The notes under the pieces were generated by a model that was not told where the DNA came from, did not search any database, and was given only the letters and a program-made list of their open reading frames with translations. The position numbers were made by a program, and so were the translations under genes. Shown here one piece after another: positions 53,407 through 64,000 of a stretch of DNA of 64,000 nucleotides (positions are counted from its first letter, which is position 1; each line of letters starts with the position of its first letter). The stretch lies in assembly GCA_009763385.1 (NCBI GenBank), contig CM019824.1, positions 112,548,660 through 112,612,659 of the forward strand, read 5' to 3'. The stretch comes from Coix lacryma-jobi var. lacryma-jobi. Its lineage: Eukaryota > Streptophyta > Magnoliopsida > Poales > Poaceae.

Positions 53407-56400
53407 TGTAATAGAACCAACCAATTTGCACCAGATTAAGTACCGAGACCTCCGCTTATCGCAAAGATCATCAAGTACTTAAGCTCGTACAAACCCGGTA
53501 GTCCGGAAATCTCGAAGGATTTCAAATCATTTCAACATTCAGCCAAGATCGTACTCATTCTGTGAACATGCCCACAAGTTACATCACAGTTGCACGAAGT
53601 TCAAATACATCGGAGTACGAAATAATATTACAAACCATAGTTTGCACGGTAGCGGAAGCAACATAGTTTTAAACATAAGTTCAGAATGTTATTAATACAG
53701 TGCCATCAGTCTGATCAGGTCCACAAAAGCATCAGATAATATAAGTAGTGACCATGCCCCTGGTCTAGTCATCTCCCGTAACCGGGTACAGGCAGTTCTC
53801 ACAGTAGCCAAAGAAGCACTGACCATCTGCAACAACAAGGGAATAAAACCCTGAGTACGAGAAGGTACTCAGCTAGACTTACCCGTCATAAACCAGAAAT
53901 AATGAGACACCAAAGATCATGTAGGCTATATGTGGGGTTGGCTGTACATACCCTTTTGCATGAAAGCTCTTTATAGTAAAACTCAACTTAGGGTGTTGGC
54001 AGTCACTTTTAATAATTAACTCTACCTTACTAGGTTTGCACCTGATCTATAACAAGCACTTGACTAATTATTCAAGCAAGAGTGACTATCTCATCAATAG
54101 CATTTCAGATTCCATACCATAACAATATTTAATTCTATAAGTTCTACGGGTGATGATCTACAGTCAATTACTCACTGTCCAGGAGCGATGGTGATTATAA
54201 TCGATTCCTACCCAGCTGGGGATAAAATGTCACACACTCGCCCGATCAAACCTTGTCAGGTAGCCGTCGGCTGCCACTCAGGAGATTTGAGAACACAACG
54301 CGCGGGACGATCATGGGCCCTTCTACACCGGGGGTTATCTCAGGGCCAGGTCGCTCAAGCTATATCTGCCCACGGTCATGCCAGGTCGATCAGGCCCTGC
54401 CTGCCCTCGGACCATGCCAGGTTGCTCAGAATAGTTGCCCACGGTAAAGCTGAGGCCCTGGGTGTTAGACGTCAACATCTCCATCACCGGCTCGAATAAC
54501 CTTACTCGGCTTCACATGAGGTACCCGCACCTGCTCCGTTAAGTGATTGACGCGTTCAATTTGACTGAAGGGACATTCCCGAACGGGTCCTATGCGACAC
54601 AGACGGAAGACTACTAGCACACAGAACCAATGTCCTGCTGCTCCTACATTCCGCCCGGTCTCAAATTAATTATCACATGGTTATCTCCATGATAGCGCCA
54701 GGCTAGTCATGATCAGTATCCACCTATATGCGGGAGACATGAAATCACCCGACTTTTACCGGTCTAAGCAGGGCTAAGCATATAAATCGAGCCTAGACAG
54801 GGATATCGAGATAATAATTGCGGTGGACAAGGTATAATAATAATGCATCAACGGTAGCAAGCAATTCCTATAACCTAATGCAACAGTCATTATCAGGTTA
54901 ATCGTGAATCATTCGCAAACCATAGGAGTTAAAATGCTCCGGGGCTTGCCTTTCTCGAAGTCAGACGAATGGTGATCGCGGCACTCGAGCAGTTCCTCGG
55001 CGTCGGTGCTTCCGGTCTCTTCGAGCAGAATCTCCTCCTGGCTGGGCTCTTCCGGCTGCGGTGGGTTCTGGGTCTCTTGTGCCGATCCTGTATGATGCAT
55101 AATATGTATGAATAGGATGAATGCACATAGAATGCATACGGGATGCAACAGAGCTAACAACACTTCGGGAGATAAGCACATGTCATCTACTTCATTTTCT
55201 TCAACAAGGTAGTCAACATCATCTTAATGATTATAAAAAGACCCTAGCATCTAACAACCATTTAACTTTTCTAATTAACCAATTAAGACATATAATTATC
55301 ACAGCATTACCGACTTATTTAAATTATTTTCATCTACTTTCTTGCTTTAATAATCCTATTTAAACATGCTTATAACAGCAACCTATCCTAAACAGTTTCA
55401 GAAAAATCTACAAAAATTACTTAGGATTGACAACATGCAAAACAACTCACTGTTCAATTCTTAAGTCATTTGGATTTAAGCACTGTCCTCTACAAAAAAG
55501 ACAAATATTATGATGAAAAGGTGCTTTGAACTACACATCATAACAGAAAGTGCCAAACAACAGATTTCATATTTTTTTTTCTGAACTTCTTAGCACAGAG
55601 TACACAGAGACTACATAAATTTTTCCATATTTTATTTCCACATATATTTCTTTTAACAATTATTTTAAGAAAACAGCTAAAAAGGCATTTAAATCCAAAC
55701 AGATACTTTTTTCTACAAAAGCAGGCCCTCATAAATTTTTCACAGACACATAACTTGATAAGAAACATACATAATTTTTCGCATGAATTAATTCAACCAG
55801 AAAACATGCAATCCCATTTATTTAACAAAAAGCACATAAACTGAATTAAATGCAAAGAGTGCCATAAACTGCTACCAAAAATACTTTCATATTGTTCTCT
55901 GATAGATCTACTCATGAACAAATTAACAAAACTGGAAGCGAACGTGCTACACAAAATAAACAAGTTTTCTCTGGAAAATAAAAGGAAAAGAAAAGCATTT
56001 GAAAACTCCCGGCCCAAACTTGCGTGGACTCGGCCCATGGACCAAGAGCGGCTGACGTGCCGGGCCAGCTGCGTCAACGGACCCACTTGTCGGCCAGAGC
56101 AGAACAGAGGAGGGGTTTGACCCGCGATTGCTCGCCGACGGCGAGCTCGCCGGTGGTGGGGCTAGGCTCGGTGTACTCGTCTCGACGAGACGGATCGGGT
56201 GGTGGTGTTGGTTTGGCTAGAGGACGGCCGTAGCTCGTCGTCGGCGAGCCATGACAGATGGCAGCGGCGGTGCGGCTCGGTCGTGCCATCTTCGGCGGTT
56301 GCCGGTGCAATTGGTGCGTGCGAAGGCTCGAGTAAACCCTAGGAAAGCTACGTGGTGGGTTGGTTGGGCCGGTGAAGCTCCGGAGGAGCTTGGCCACGTG

Positions 56401-57648
56401 AGAGGGCCACGGCGGCGCCCATGGCGTTCGGTTGTGATGGTGGGAGAGCTACGGGACGGTAGAGAGCAGGCGGATTGGTGTTCTCACCGTGCCTTGACGT
56501 GAGGAAGCTCGTCGGTGAAAGAGGGAGGCGGTGGAGCTTCGAGGGAAGCGGAACAAGCTCAACCTCTCTTCGGCGGCGAACGGGGACCGAAGGGGACACT
56601 TTATCCTCCGGTGCTGGTGGGGCTTCAACGGCGACGTTGAGACGAGCATCGTCTGTCCCACACGAGGGCGGAGTAATGTGCGAGGTGGATTGGGTGGTGG
56701 AGGTCGGGCTCGGTCGGAACGCCGACGGAGCTCTCGCGGCGGTGGCAAGGCAAGGGTGGTGCTCCGCTCGCGCGTCGCAGCGGAAGGGAGAGAGCGAGGG
56801 CGTTGGGGAGCGAGGCAGGCAAGTGTGGAGTGAATGAGGGAGAGGAGTGAGCGGTGCGTGCGGTTTGGCTCGGGCTGGCCGGCCGGTGGTCGTGGCGGGG
56901 CCCGGCGCGGCGGGCAGCGAGTGGTGGTGGCAGAGCACAGCAGGTGAGGTAGTGAGGGAGAGGGCGAGCGGGATTGCTTGCGTGATCGGGCGGAGAAGGA
57001 CCGGATGGGGAGTGGCTGGCACAGATTTGCGGCAGAGGACGGCGGCCACGTGGCCGCATCGCCGGCGTACGGCGCGGCGCGGTCTGGGCCGGCGCGTGGG
57101 CGCGCGGCGCGACGCGCGCGCGGTGCTGTGCGGTGCGAGTCTGGGCCAAAAAGGCCGTGTGGGCCGGAAAAGTGGCGCGGAAGAAAAACATTTCCCTTTT
57201 CTTTTTCCAAACTTTGACCAAACCAATACAGTTTCAAAAACTCAAAACTAGACTTTGACCCAAAAATAAAAGTTGCTCAAAATAATTTTCTCTACAACTT
57301 TCATATAAGACAAATTTTCTGAAAATCATTTATCTAGCCTACACATAATTAAAGTCAATTTTTATGCCATAAATTATTTTTGTTCCCACATTTTTAATTA
57401 TTAAACTATACTGAACTAGGTCAAAGTGTCTACATGAAAAATGTTATACTCAATATTACCTATTTTATAAAATTATTTGTCAAGACAGAAATTTATTTAA
57501 ACAACCAAGTCCTATTGAAACCAAATTTCAAATAAACAAACAAAAGGCAAAAACACTTCCATGCACATGAAATGATGCAATGCATTGCTTATGGAAATTT
57601 AGTAGCTAATGTGGTTCCTAATGCAGTGCTTAACACTAGGGTGTCACA
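53407..57648 (-). mobile_element. Element F: 4.2 kb gypsy-type LTR with unmatched flanks
   Basis: On the minus strand it starts TGTGACACCCTAGTGTTAAG (57648) and ends TTGGTTGGTTCTATTACA (53407), so TG...CA. The TGTGACACCCTAG start and the great length recall long LTRs of Tekay/Del-type gypsy elements (inference). It has no internal region and no coding domain. The left flank is element E gag on +, ending GAGGA; the right flank is element G pol on -, beginning TGACC; they do not match. A GC-rich stretch (about 56000-57180) forms a CpG-dense block. Confidence 0.72.
56000..57180. other. CpG-rich block inside LTR F
   Basis: GC-rich sequence with many CG dinucleotides and overlapping open frames on both strands, up to 292 codons on the minus strand. 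The frames are Pro/Arg/Ala-rich with no domain, which is what GC-rich noncoding DNA gives. It may be the LTR promoter region. Confidence 0.4.
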
Positions 57649-57655
57649 TGACCGC

Positions 57656-58678
57656 CTAACAGTGAGAGGTGTGCGGTGAAGCCTGAAAGCGTGCGCAAAG
57701 ACACACCGTGAACTGAATGTTCGGTCGTGTCGTCGTCAGGTACAACAGCGAGCCAATCATACTCCGGTACTCCTTCTGGTCCACAGCTTCTCTATCCTTG
57801 TCTGCATCCAGGGGCATCGTGGTTGACATGGGTGTTGGAAGAGGCTTGGCCTCACCCATATCGAACTTCTTCACTATGTCCTTCGTGTACTTGCCCTGGT
57901 GCACGAACGTCCTCTCTCGGTATTGCTTGATTTGCAACCCGATAAAGAAAGTCAACTCGTCCATCATGCTCATCTCAAATTCTCTGCTCATAGTATCTGC
58001 AAACTTGGCAACCAAAGCATGAGAAGAACCACTGAAAATGATATCATCCACGTAAATCTGAACCAAAAGAGAATCAATGCCTTGCTTGAGGAGAAAGAGA
58101 TTTTTGTCAACACATCCCATTTTAAAACCCTTTGCAAGCAAGAAAGTTTTTAAACGCTCATACCAAGCTCTAGGGGCCAATTTCAAACCATATAAAGTTT
58201 TGTGGAGTTTAAAGACATGGTTTGGAAACTTGGGATTTTCAAAACCGGGGGATTGTTTCACATACACCTCTTCTTCAATGTAGCCGTTTAGGAAGGCACT
58301 CTTGACATTCATTTCAAAAAGCTTAAAACCTTTTGATGCAGCAAATACCAAGAGGATCCTAATTGCCTCCAAACGAGATACGGGAGCAAACGTCTCCTCA
58401 TAGTCTATCCCCTCCTTCTGTCTATATCCCTGGGCTACAAGTCTGGCCTTGTTTCTCACAATGTGGCCATTCTCTCCTTGTTTGTTTTTTAAAACCCATT
58501 TTGTCCCAATAGGATGACAATCAGGAGGAGGTGGAACCAAAACCCAAACCCGATTTCTCTCAAAATTTTCTAACTCCTCATGCATGGCATTGACCCAATT
58601 TGGATCAAATAAAGCGTGTCCAACATCTCGGGGTTCAAAGTCAGCAACAAAAGCAGAATGAGCAAAGTGAGAAATCTA
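57656..58678 (-). pseudogene. Reverse transcriptase of element G
   Basis: Starting from the linker, the frame reads MHEELENFERNRVWVLV (58585), GTKWVLKNKQGENG, ARLVAQGYRQKEGIDYEETF (about 58440-58380), FEMNVKSAFLNG and then YVDDIIFSGSS (about 58045), ending at ARFQASPHTSHC at the F junction. The catalytic YVDD is intact. One of the usual acidic positions reads FEMNVKSAFL, where element 1 has YQMDVKSAFL, so the first catalytic Asp of the palm is replaced by Asn. A TAG at 58676-58678 separates this from the linker above, although the frame is the same. RNase H is missing. Confidence 0.88.
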
Positions 58679-59793
58679 CTGTGACCTGGCCCGAGTGACA
58701 CGTTTGTTGATGTCGCCGATCATCTGCTGAGGAGGGTGCTGGCGCTGGATATGTCGTGGCGCCTCTCTAGCTGAAGTGACCTCCCCCTCAACAGTAGCTG
58801 GTGCCTCCTCAGGTATAGCTGGCACGCCCTGAGGTAGTGGATCGGCTGGCCCCCATATCGTGGACGTAGAAGGATCGGGGCCGAGAGCTGCTGTAGTAGA
58901 AGCAGATCCAATCGGTACAGCAGGTGGAGGAAGCTCTAGATCATCGATCTGTTCAGCACTATCTTCCTCATCATCAAATAGAGCTTCGCAAACCTCGTGA
59001 TCACCTGCACACTCAAATCTAGAAGAAGGACAATGCATGGTCTCGTCAAAGGTGACATCAGAAGTCTCCATGACTCGGTTAGTGTCAAGGTTAAGTAAAC
59101 GATATGCACGAGTATGATTACCATAACCCAAAAAGACACCATCAGAAGAACGAGACTCAAACTTGACTAGGTTGCCTTTCTTAAGTATAAAACAATGGCA
59201 ACCAAAAACTCTAAAATAACTCACTTTGGGAAACCCTCCAAAACGCGGCTCATAAGAAGTTTTCTTCAAGAAAGCACGGAGGAAAATGCAATTGGAAATA
59301 TAGCATGCAGTGTTTATAGCCTCGGCCCAATACTTCCTAGGAGTCCTATGATCATCGAGCATCGTCCTAGCCATCTCAACAAGGGTCCGATTTTTCCTGT
59401 CAACCACACCATTTTGAGGGGGTGTGTAAGGGGAAGAAAACTAATGCTCCAAACCCAAAGAGTTACACAACTTCTCAAATTCCGAGTTTTTGAACTCGGT
59501 ACCATTATCGCTACGAATATCTCTCATCGAGTTCTTAGGGAACTCATTTTGAAGATGCAAAATCAAATTGTGTGCAAAAGAGAAAGTTTCACTTTTCTCA
59601 GCTAGGAAAAACACCCACGAATATCTTAAATAGTCATCAACAACTACAAGCACATACCACTTCCCACCAACCGAGCTGACCCGAGCCGGACCAACAATGT
59701 CCATATGCAAAAGCTCCCCGGGATGCTTGGTCATAACTTGATTCACCGGATGGTGGGGAGCAGCAACCATTTTCCCATGTCTACATGGGTGGC
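58676..59793 (-). pseudogene. Integrase and linker of element G
   Basis: Core blocks run from CRHGKMVAAPHHP next to solo LTR H, HMDIVGPARVSSVGG (about 59703), VVVDDYLRYSWVFF, SDNGTEFKNSEFEKL (about 59500), to a TAG at 59441 replacing Gln in LEHQFSS. The same frame continues into the block with the catalytic Glu, but here it reads GVVDRKNRTLVEMARTML: Glu is replaced by Asp (about 59404). Then come AINTACYISNCIFL, the GYGNHTRAYRLLNLD block and an acidic linker ending at VTRARSQ and the TAG at 58676. Both stops are single-base changes in an otherwise open frame. Confidence 0.87.
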
Positions 59794-60617
59794 TGTTGAC
59801 ACTCAAAAGTGTCATAGGTAAATATTGAGATTAGAAGACGTATTCGGCTCATAATATTTTGAGGTTGAATTGATCTTTAAATTGAGGGTCGAATGTTTTA
59901 AGTAAGATGAACCTGATCATTTGAAGTATTCCGACCAGTTGTACTATTTCCGACCAGGTAATGCTAGTCGGAAGTCTTAAGATGGTGATGAGCGCCGAAT
60001 CGGATGCCGATTCAAAGATCCTTCTTTGTAAGGATAATCTGTTGATTGGTATAATCGGTTTGGGCTGATATTTATAAAGCCCATTTAGCCGGTTTAGTCG
60101 ATTCAAAGATCAGCGAGATTGGGTTTACTTTGTCTAGTCCAGATTGGACTCTTGGATTCCATATTTTGATGGAGTTCGAATAGGAAACTTGGAGATCATA
60201 TTTGGAGATGTTTCCTATTGGGATAAGACCAGCCCCCTCTATATATATATGAAAGGATCATGGCCGATTGAGGCATCCAACCCTAATCGATCAAAATCAA
60301 TCTACTATCCCTTTTCCCCTTTTCCTCTCTCTATTTTGCTGTTCGGCGTGTCTCCCGGCGAGGCTCGACGACGTTCTAGGAGGCCTTGCCGGTACTAGGG
60401 AAACCTCTACGTGCTTCTCCCTGACGGGTCTTCCTGGGAAGAGTTCTAGAGTTATCAACACAGGGGTCTTAAACCCTAAATCGGCTTAAACCGGTCTCTA
60501 GATCGGTTTTCGTCGGCTTAGCCAGGGTTCCTGCTGTCTCAGGTTGATCTGCAACATCTTTGGGCGTTCTAGCCCTGCTGGTGTGTGATTCGGATCACCT
60601 CCGACATCAACAGTGGC
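59789..60617. mobile_element. Solo LTR H with target duplication GTGGC
   Basis: An 819-bp LTR (59794-60612) starts TGTTGACACTC and ends GACATCAACA, with terminal TGTTGA/TCAACA inverted repeat. Perfect duplications GTGGC flank it (59789-59793, 60613-60617). A TATATATATA tract at 60239-60250, in the context CCCCCTCTATATATATATG, is a good TATA-box candidate for + transcription. It interrupts element G at the pre-integrase cysteine pair. No coding sequence; probably gypsy. Confidence 0.93.
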
Positions 60618-61113
60618 AAACAAGATCCTTCTTCATATGTAACTTAGGCAATCCTTGGATCAAACCAAGTGAACTTAGCCTTGCAAGAAAGTCAAAGCTC
60701 AAATGGCCCAAGTCTCCTATGCCATTTCCAAATCTCAGAAGAGGATCCAACCACAAGACAACGAGAAGTGCCAAAAGGCTCTGAGAAGTTCGCACAAAAA
60801 ACTTTTCCAAAAGGCGAGATCAAACACACAAGATCCCCTGGGAGTCCAATATACCACTGAGGTTCGGCTTGAAACGAACCTCATAGCCATCCTCCAAAAG
60901 CTGAGAAACCGAAAGAAGATTGAAGTGCAAGTTTGATACAAGAGCAACATCCTTCAACACAAAGTGCTCATTCACTCGCACAGAATCACGCGATACAACT
61001 TTACTTTTACTATTATCGCCGAAGGTGATAAATTCCTTTCTGGTAATTGGACTAAGGCTGGAGAACCACTTGGAGTTTCCGGTCATGTGTCTTGAGCATC
61101 CGGAATCCACCAA
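60618..61113 (-). pseudogene. Protease and pre-integrase part of element G
   Basis: The minus strand opens at 61113 with MVDSGCSRHMTGNSKW, the protease active-site block (DSGC), followed by FITFGDNSKSKVVSRDSVRV and HFNLLSVSQL. A frame change near 60825 leads to the GDLGHLSFDFLARLSSLG pre-integrase helices and KKDLVCH, where LTR H interrupts. Confidence 0.85.
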
Positions 61114-61142
61114 CCAAATGTTCTCCAGTCCTTCTACCTACA

Positions 61143-63380
61143 TCAATAAAATGACATAGGGTGAGCATATGGTCCAACACTCGGGTGAGTAAGGTGAGAA
61201 GAATACCAGTGTTGTCTTGTCTTCTTAAAAGAACGGTCAGGATAAAAACCATTCCTAGCACGCCTACGGGAGAAGCGATCACCATGAACAACAAAACATG
61301 GTCTGTTGGGAGGAGAGCGCTCACCGCGATAGTCAAAACGCGGTTGGGGGTAACGCTCAAAACCAAAACCACCGCCACGGGGTCCGTAGTCTACAAAACT
61401 AGGATCCCGCCGGGCAAAACCTCCACGTGGCCTAGGACCTTGAGGCATGGGACCTCTAGGCCTAGCAACTCTCCTTTGAACGTTCGGCGCATGTATGTCA
61501 TGGTGAGGATGATACATGTCTGAATTGTTCATCTCCCTTGCACGGCGTTCCTCTCTCTTACGCCGAAAGCAAAACTCACTCAAGTGTCCATCTCTCCCAT
61601 AGTACTCACAGTGGTACCTCACCGCTCTCATTGGGGGTTGTTGGTACTCAGGTATTGGGTGTGGATCACTTGGTTCTTTTGTGGCAAAAGCTCCTCTCGA
61701 GTAGGTGGCATAGTATCTAGTTTGTTCCTCAAGTGGTTTGGTTTTGGAGCCCACATTTGTTTCTTTGGTGGCACTATCCGAGGTTCCTCATACACTCCAT
61801 CTTTGGTGTTAGGCTTGAGAGGCTCTTTGGGTGGAATTTTGGTTAGCTTGGGAGTAGTGGTGGAGTTAGGCTTGTCACTTGGCTTAAGACCACTAAACTC
61901 ACCAACCTTGCCAAAAGAAGCAGCACTCTCTGACCCTAGAGCAAAACCTACACCTAGCCCTCCAGCTGCACGCTTGAACTGAGCAATCATCATGCCAAGC
62001 TGGGGCTCACCACTAGAAACCCATGACAAGATGGTCCGAAGGTATGTGTTTTCTTCCTCGGTTTGCATCTTGTCATGCTTCACGTTCGCGATCTCCATCT
62101 CCAAGCCCTCACACAAAGCACACCTAGCCACACAAGTGCTATCTGAGTTGGCCTTCTCAAGAGACTCAATCTTGGCATTCTTCTCTGCCAACTCAGATTG
62201 CAAGCCTGCATAAGACTTGCACGCGCCAAGCAAAGTGGGTCTAGCCTTAAGCTCATCCATCTCACCCACCAGAGCCACATACTTCCCTCTCAAAGTCACA
62301 AGATCAGTCATGTGCTCGGAGCACATCTCACACTCATCCTTCTCGGTGACTACAATGGTGGACTTGGTAAACTCAAGTTCCTTCACCACATCCTCCCCCT
62401 TCTGCCTGAACACCTTCCTCTCTCTAGCAGCAAGTTTCAACAATTTGTCCTGACTCACTAGAGCGGCACTAAGAGTCTCAACCTCAGTGACAAGATCATC
62501 GACAGATTGTGATACCTGCGAGGTGTCATCGTCGTTGCAAGGAATCTCCTCAAGCTTGTTGTCGACCTTGTCGCCAAGGGCCATGGTGCAGAAGCCCAGA
62601 GCATCGGCGTAGAAGCAGAGCCCATTCAGCTTGTCCTTGACCTTCCTCTTCTCGGACTCGTCGTTGCTTGACATCATGGAGTTGTCATCCGGGTTGTTGT
62701 CGAGGTCGCTGAGTGAGGCGAGGAAAGCACACTCCTGAACCTTAGCTTTCTCCAAGTACTTGCGCTTGATGTAGTCCTTGTCGAAGCCACCCTTCCGCTT
62801 GTGCTTGGCGGGGATGTACTTCTCCTTGCGCTTGCCAGAGTCATACTTGTAGCCATGGTCGCCCTTGCCGAAAGCCTGCTTGTTCCGCTTGGGGCAGTTG
62901 GCGACGAAGTGGTCGGGGTCGCCACACTCGAAGCATCCAGCCTTTTCTCCTCCGCGGCGTCGGTTCATGCGATGGTTGTGAAATCGCGAGAACCGGTTGG
63001 CAAGAAAAGCCAACTCATCATCCCTCAAGAACTTCAGTTGTTCCTCTATCACAGAAAGAAGAGAAGAAAGAGCAAAGCCTCCAGATGGGTTAGCAGAAGA
63101 GCCAGAAACCAAAGCCACAGATGGGCCAGAAGGATTCTCATAAGATGCCCTCGTCTTGGCATCAATCTCACTAGACTTGAGCTTACTGAAGAGCACATCG
63201 CAAGTAAGAGTCTCATAGTTTGGTGATTCGATGATCACCCGAACCTTGGAATCCCACACCGATCAATCAAGAGTATGGAGTACCTTGAGAGCTCTCTCAT
63301 GATTGTCGTACGACAAAAGCTCTTTGTTAGCTCTCATCTTGTTGACAATTACCTGAAAGTGAGCGAATAAACTTTCTATG
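61143..63380 (-). pseudogene. gag: gag of element G (5' end cut by element I)
   Basis: The sequence enters from the element I junction at 63380 within the HFQVIVNKMRANKELL region. A stop or shift precedes the 543-codon frame 63259-61628: FSKLKSSEIDAKTRAS, then knuckle one CFECGDPDHFVANC (about 62933-62892), the Lys-rich KHKRKGGFDKDYIK, an acidic tract, then CxxC/heptad modules CEMCSEHMTDL and CALCEGLEMEI. A frame change near 61690-61640 leads to the second knuckle CEYYGRDGHLSEFC (about 61606-61565), in which the second Cys is now Tyr, and an Arg/Gly-rich tail ending at 61143. Confidence 0.88.
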
Positions 63381-64000
63381 TGAAGGACCGAGAACGCTAT
63401 AGAAAGCGACCAGAGGGGGGGTGAATGGGAGCCTAAAAATTTTCTTTTGAAACTTTTGCCTTTGTCCCACTAAACAACCCTAAAAGCTTCGAGTGCAAAA
63501 CGTGATGCCCATGACCCTTGGAAGAGGGTGGATGATCCCTAGGATCACATCGAGGCACCACCAAACGAGAGCGAGTCAAAACTCAAAAGCTCCGGCTCAA
63601 GTTCAACCCCAAAAACTGACTCCCGAACGTAGATGGACGGCTACGTCGGAAAATCTCTAAATACCGATGCTAACGAGTAGCAAAGATACCTAGAGAGGTT
63701 CCTTGGTGAACTCTAGGGCCAAATGAGAAGTCCAAAAACTAAGCCGAAAAGCCGTGAGAGCAAACGCACTAAAACTCAACACTCAGCCAAATCCCGGACT
63801 GTCCGGAGTCCAGTCCGCGGACTATCCGGGCTCCGGCGGCGGACTGTCCGCCGGCCAAAAGAGCAAAACAGCACCTCTGTTGAAACAGCTCTGGACAGTC
63901 CCGGACTGTCCGCCGGTCAACCTGAACTCAAACAGCCGAGACTCATGGTCACTGATCTGGCCAAGTCCTGATGCGCGGACTGTCCGCGGGCACAGCGGCG
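63381..64000 (-). mobile_element. LTR of element I (cut by the window end)
   Basis: It begins TGAAGGACCGAGAACGC on + (element strand GGTCCTTCA end), with left flank CTATG inside element G gag. A run of 7 G follows CAGAG, and CGGACTGTCCG palindromes occur from 63794 to 63989. The layout and sequence match the distal part of the element C, D and E LTRs. Length and other end are unknown. Confidence 0.85.

Larger units (their letters stand above)
57649..63380 (-). mobile_element. Element G: internal part of a copia element, truncated at both ends
   Basis: Gag, protease, integrase and reverse transcriptase are present in element order from 63380 down to 57649. RNase H and the 3' LTR were lost at the junction with F, and the gag start and 5' LTR are cut off by the LTR of element I. 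A solo LTR (H) sits in the pre-integrase region. Its reverse transcriptase is the only one of this subfamily in the window with the YVDD site. Confidence 0.9.

Noticed and set aside
56348..57237. 292- and 262-codon minus-strand frames in the GC-rich block
   Set aside because: Composition is Pro/Arg/Ala/Ser-rich in all frames on both strands with no domain, as expected from GC-rich LTR DNA lacking stops.
60144..60489. Short frames in solo LTR H
   Set aside because: They fall within an LTR bounded by a perfect target duplication and overlap its TATA region; not genes.
1..64000. tRNA, rRNA or microRNA genes
   Set aside because: No cloverleaf with A/B boxes or rRNA core was recognised by eye. 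Hairpins in LTRs are short, repeated, and not miRNA-like precursors.

Overview
This window looks like a gene-poor stretch of a large grass genome; a panicoid such as sorghum, sugarcane or maize is my inference. The evidence is nested LTR retrotransposons with 2-4 kb LTRs, plant-type introns in the only host-like gene fragments, and no bacterial features. A run of 500 N (3604-4103) is an assembly gap. Most of the rest is Ty1-copia elements of the Sirevirus type. I base that on a long Gag with CxxC/coiled-coil modules, CCHC knuckles, an initiator-Met-tRNA primer site, and repeated polypurine tracts before the 3' LTR. Old Ty3-gypsy pieces and LTRs fill most of the remainder.

Layout. 1-3.6 kb: decayed Ty3-gypsy material, including an antisense aspartic-protease remnant. 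4.1-14.24 kb: copia element 1 (+), with its 5' LTR lost in the gap, broken gag and pol, a third env-like ORF and an intact 3' LTR; it carries seven clusters of four short palindromes. 14.7-17.3 kb: two host gene fragments on the + strand, a two-exon 3' gene end of unknown function and a five-exon J-domain/4Fe-4S ferredoxin-like chloroplast protein with a 2-bp frameshift. 18.3-19.9 kb: gypsy-like LTR remnant. 20.0-22.15 kb: an inverted pair of about 0.83 kb LTR-like arms. 22.2-34.4 kb: element C (-), a gag-only derivative whose 3' LTR is split by a + strand solo LTR (22702-24642, perfect duplication GACTG). 35.29-46.23 kb: element A (-), structurally full length with duplication GTGTA but with the reverse-transcriptase core deleted. 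47.8-53.4 kb: element D (+) gag cut by element E (+), itself cut in gag. 53.4-57.65 kb: a 4.2 kb gypsy-type LTR (F) with unmatched flanks. 57.65-63.38 kb: element G (-), with a solo LTR (H) in its pol. 63.38 kb to the end: LTR of element I (-).

How it fits together. No element here encodes a complete set of proteins, so any recent movement must have used proteins made elsewhere. The insertion order can be read from nesting: element C, then the solo LTR inside it; D, then E, then F; G, then H and I.

The most unusual signal is palindromic DNA that follows family lines. Copia LTRs carry an ordered array of five to seven hairpins with a constant loop (TTTTGWGGCC) and different but self-complementary stems, plus a second array of short palindromes (CGGACTGTCCG type or CCGGACGC/GCGTCCGG type). 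Element 1 uses CGGCAGTGCCG in both LTR and internal sites. The two arrays combine differently between LTR subfamilies, so these LTRs look modular.
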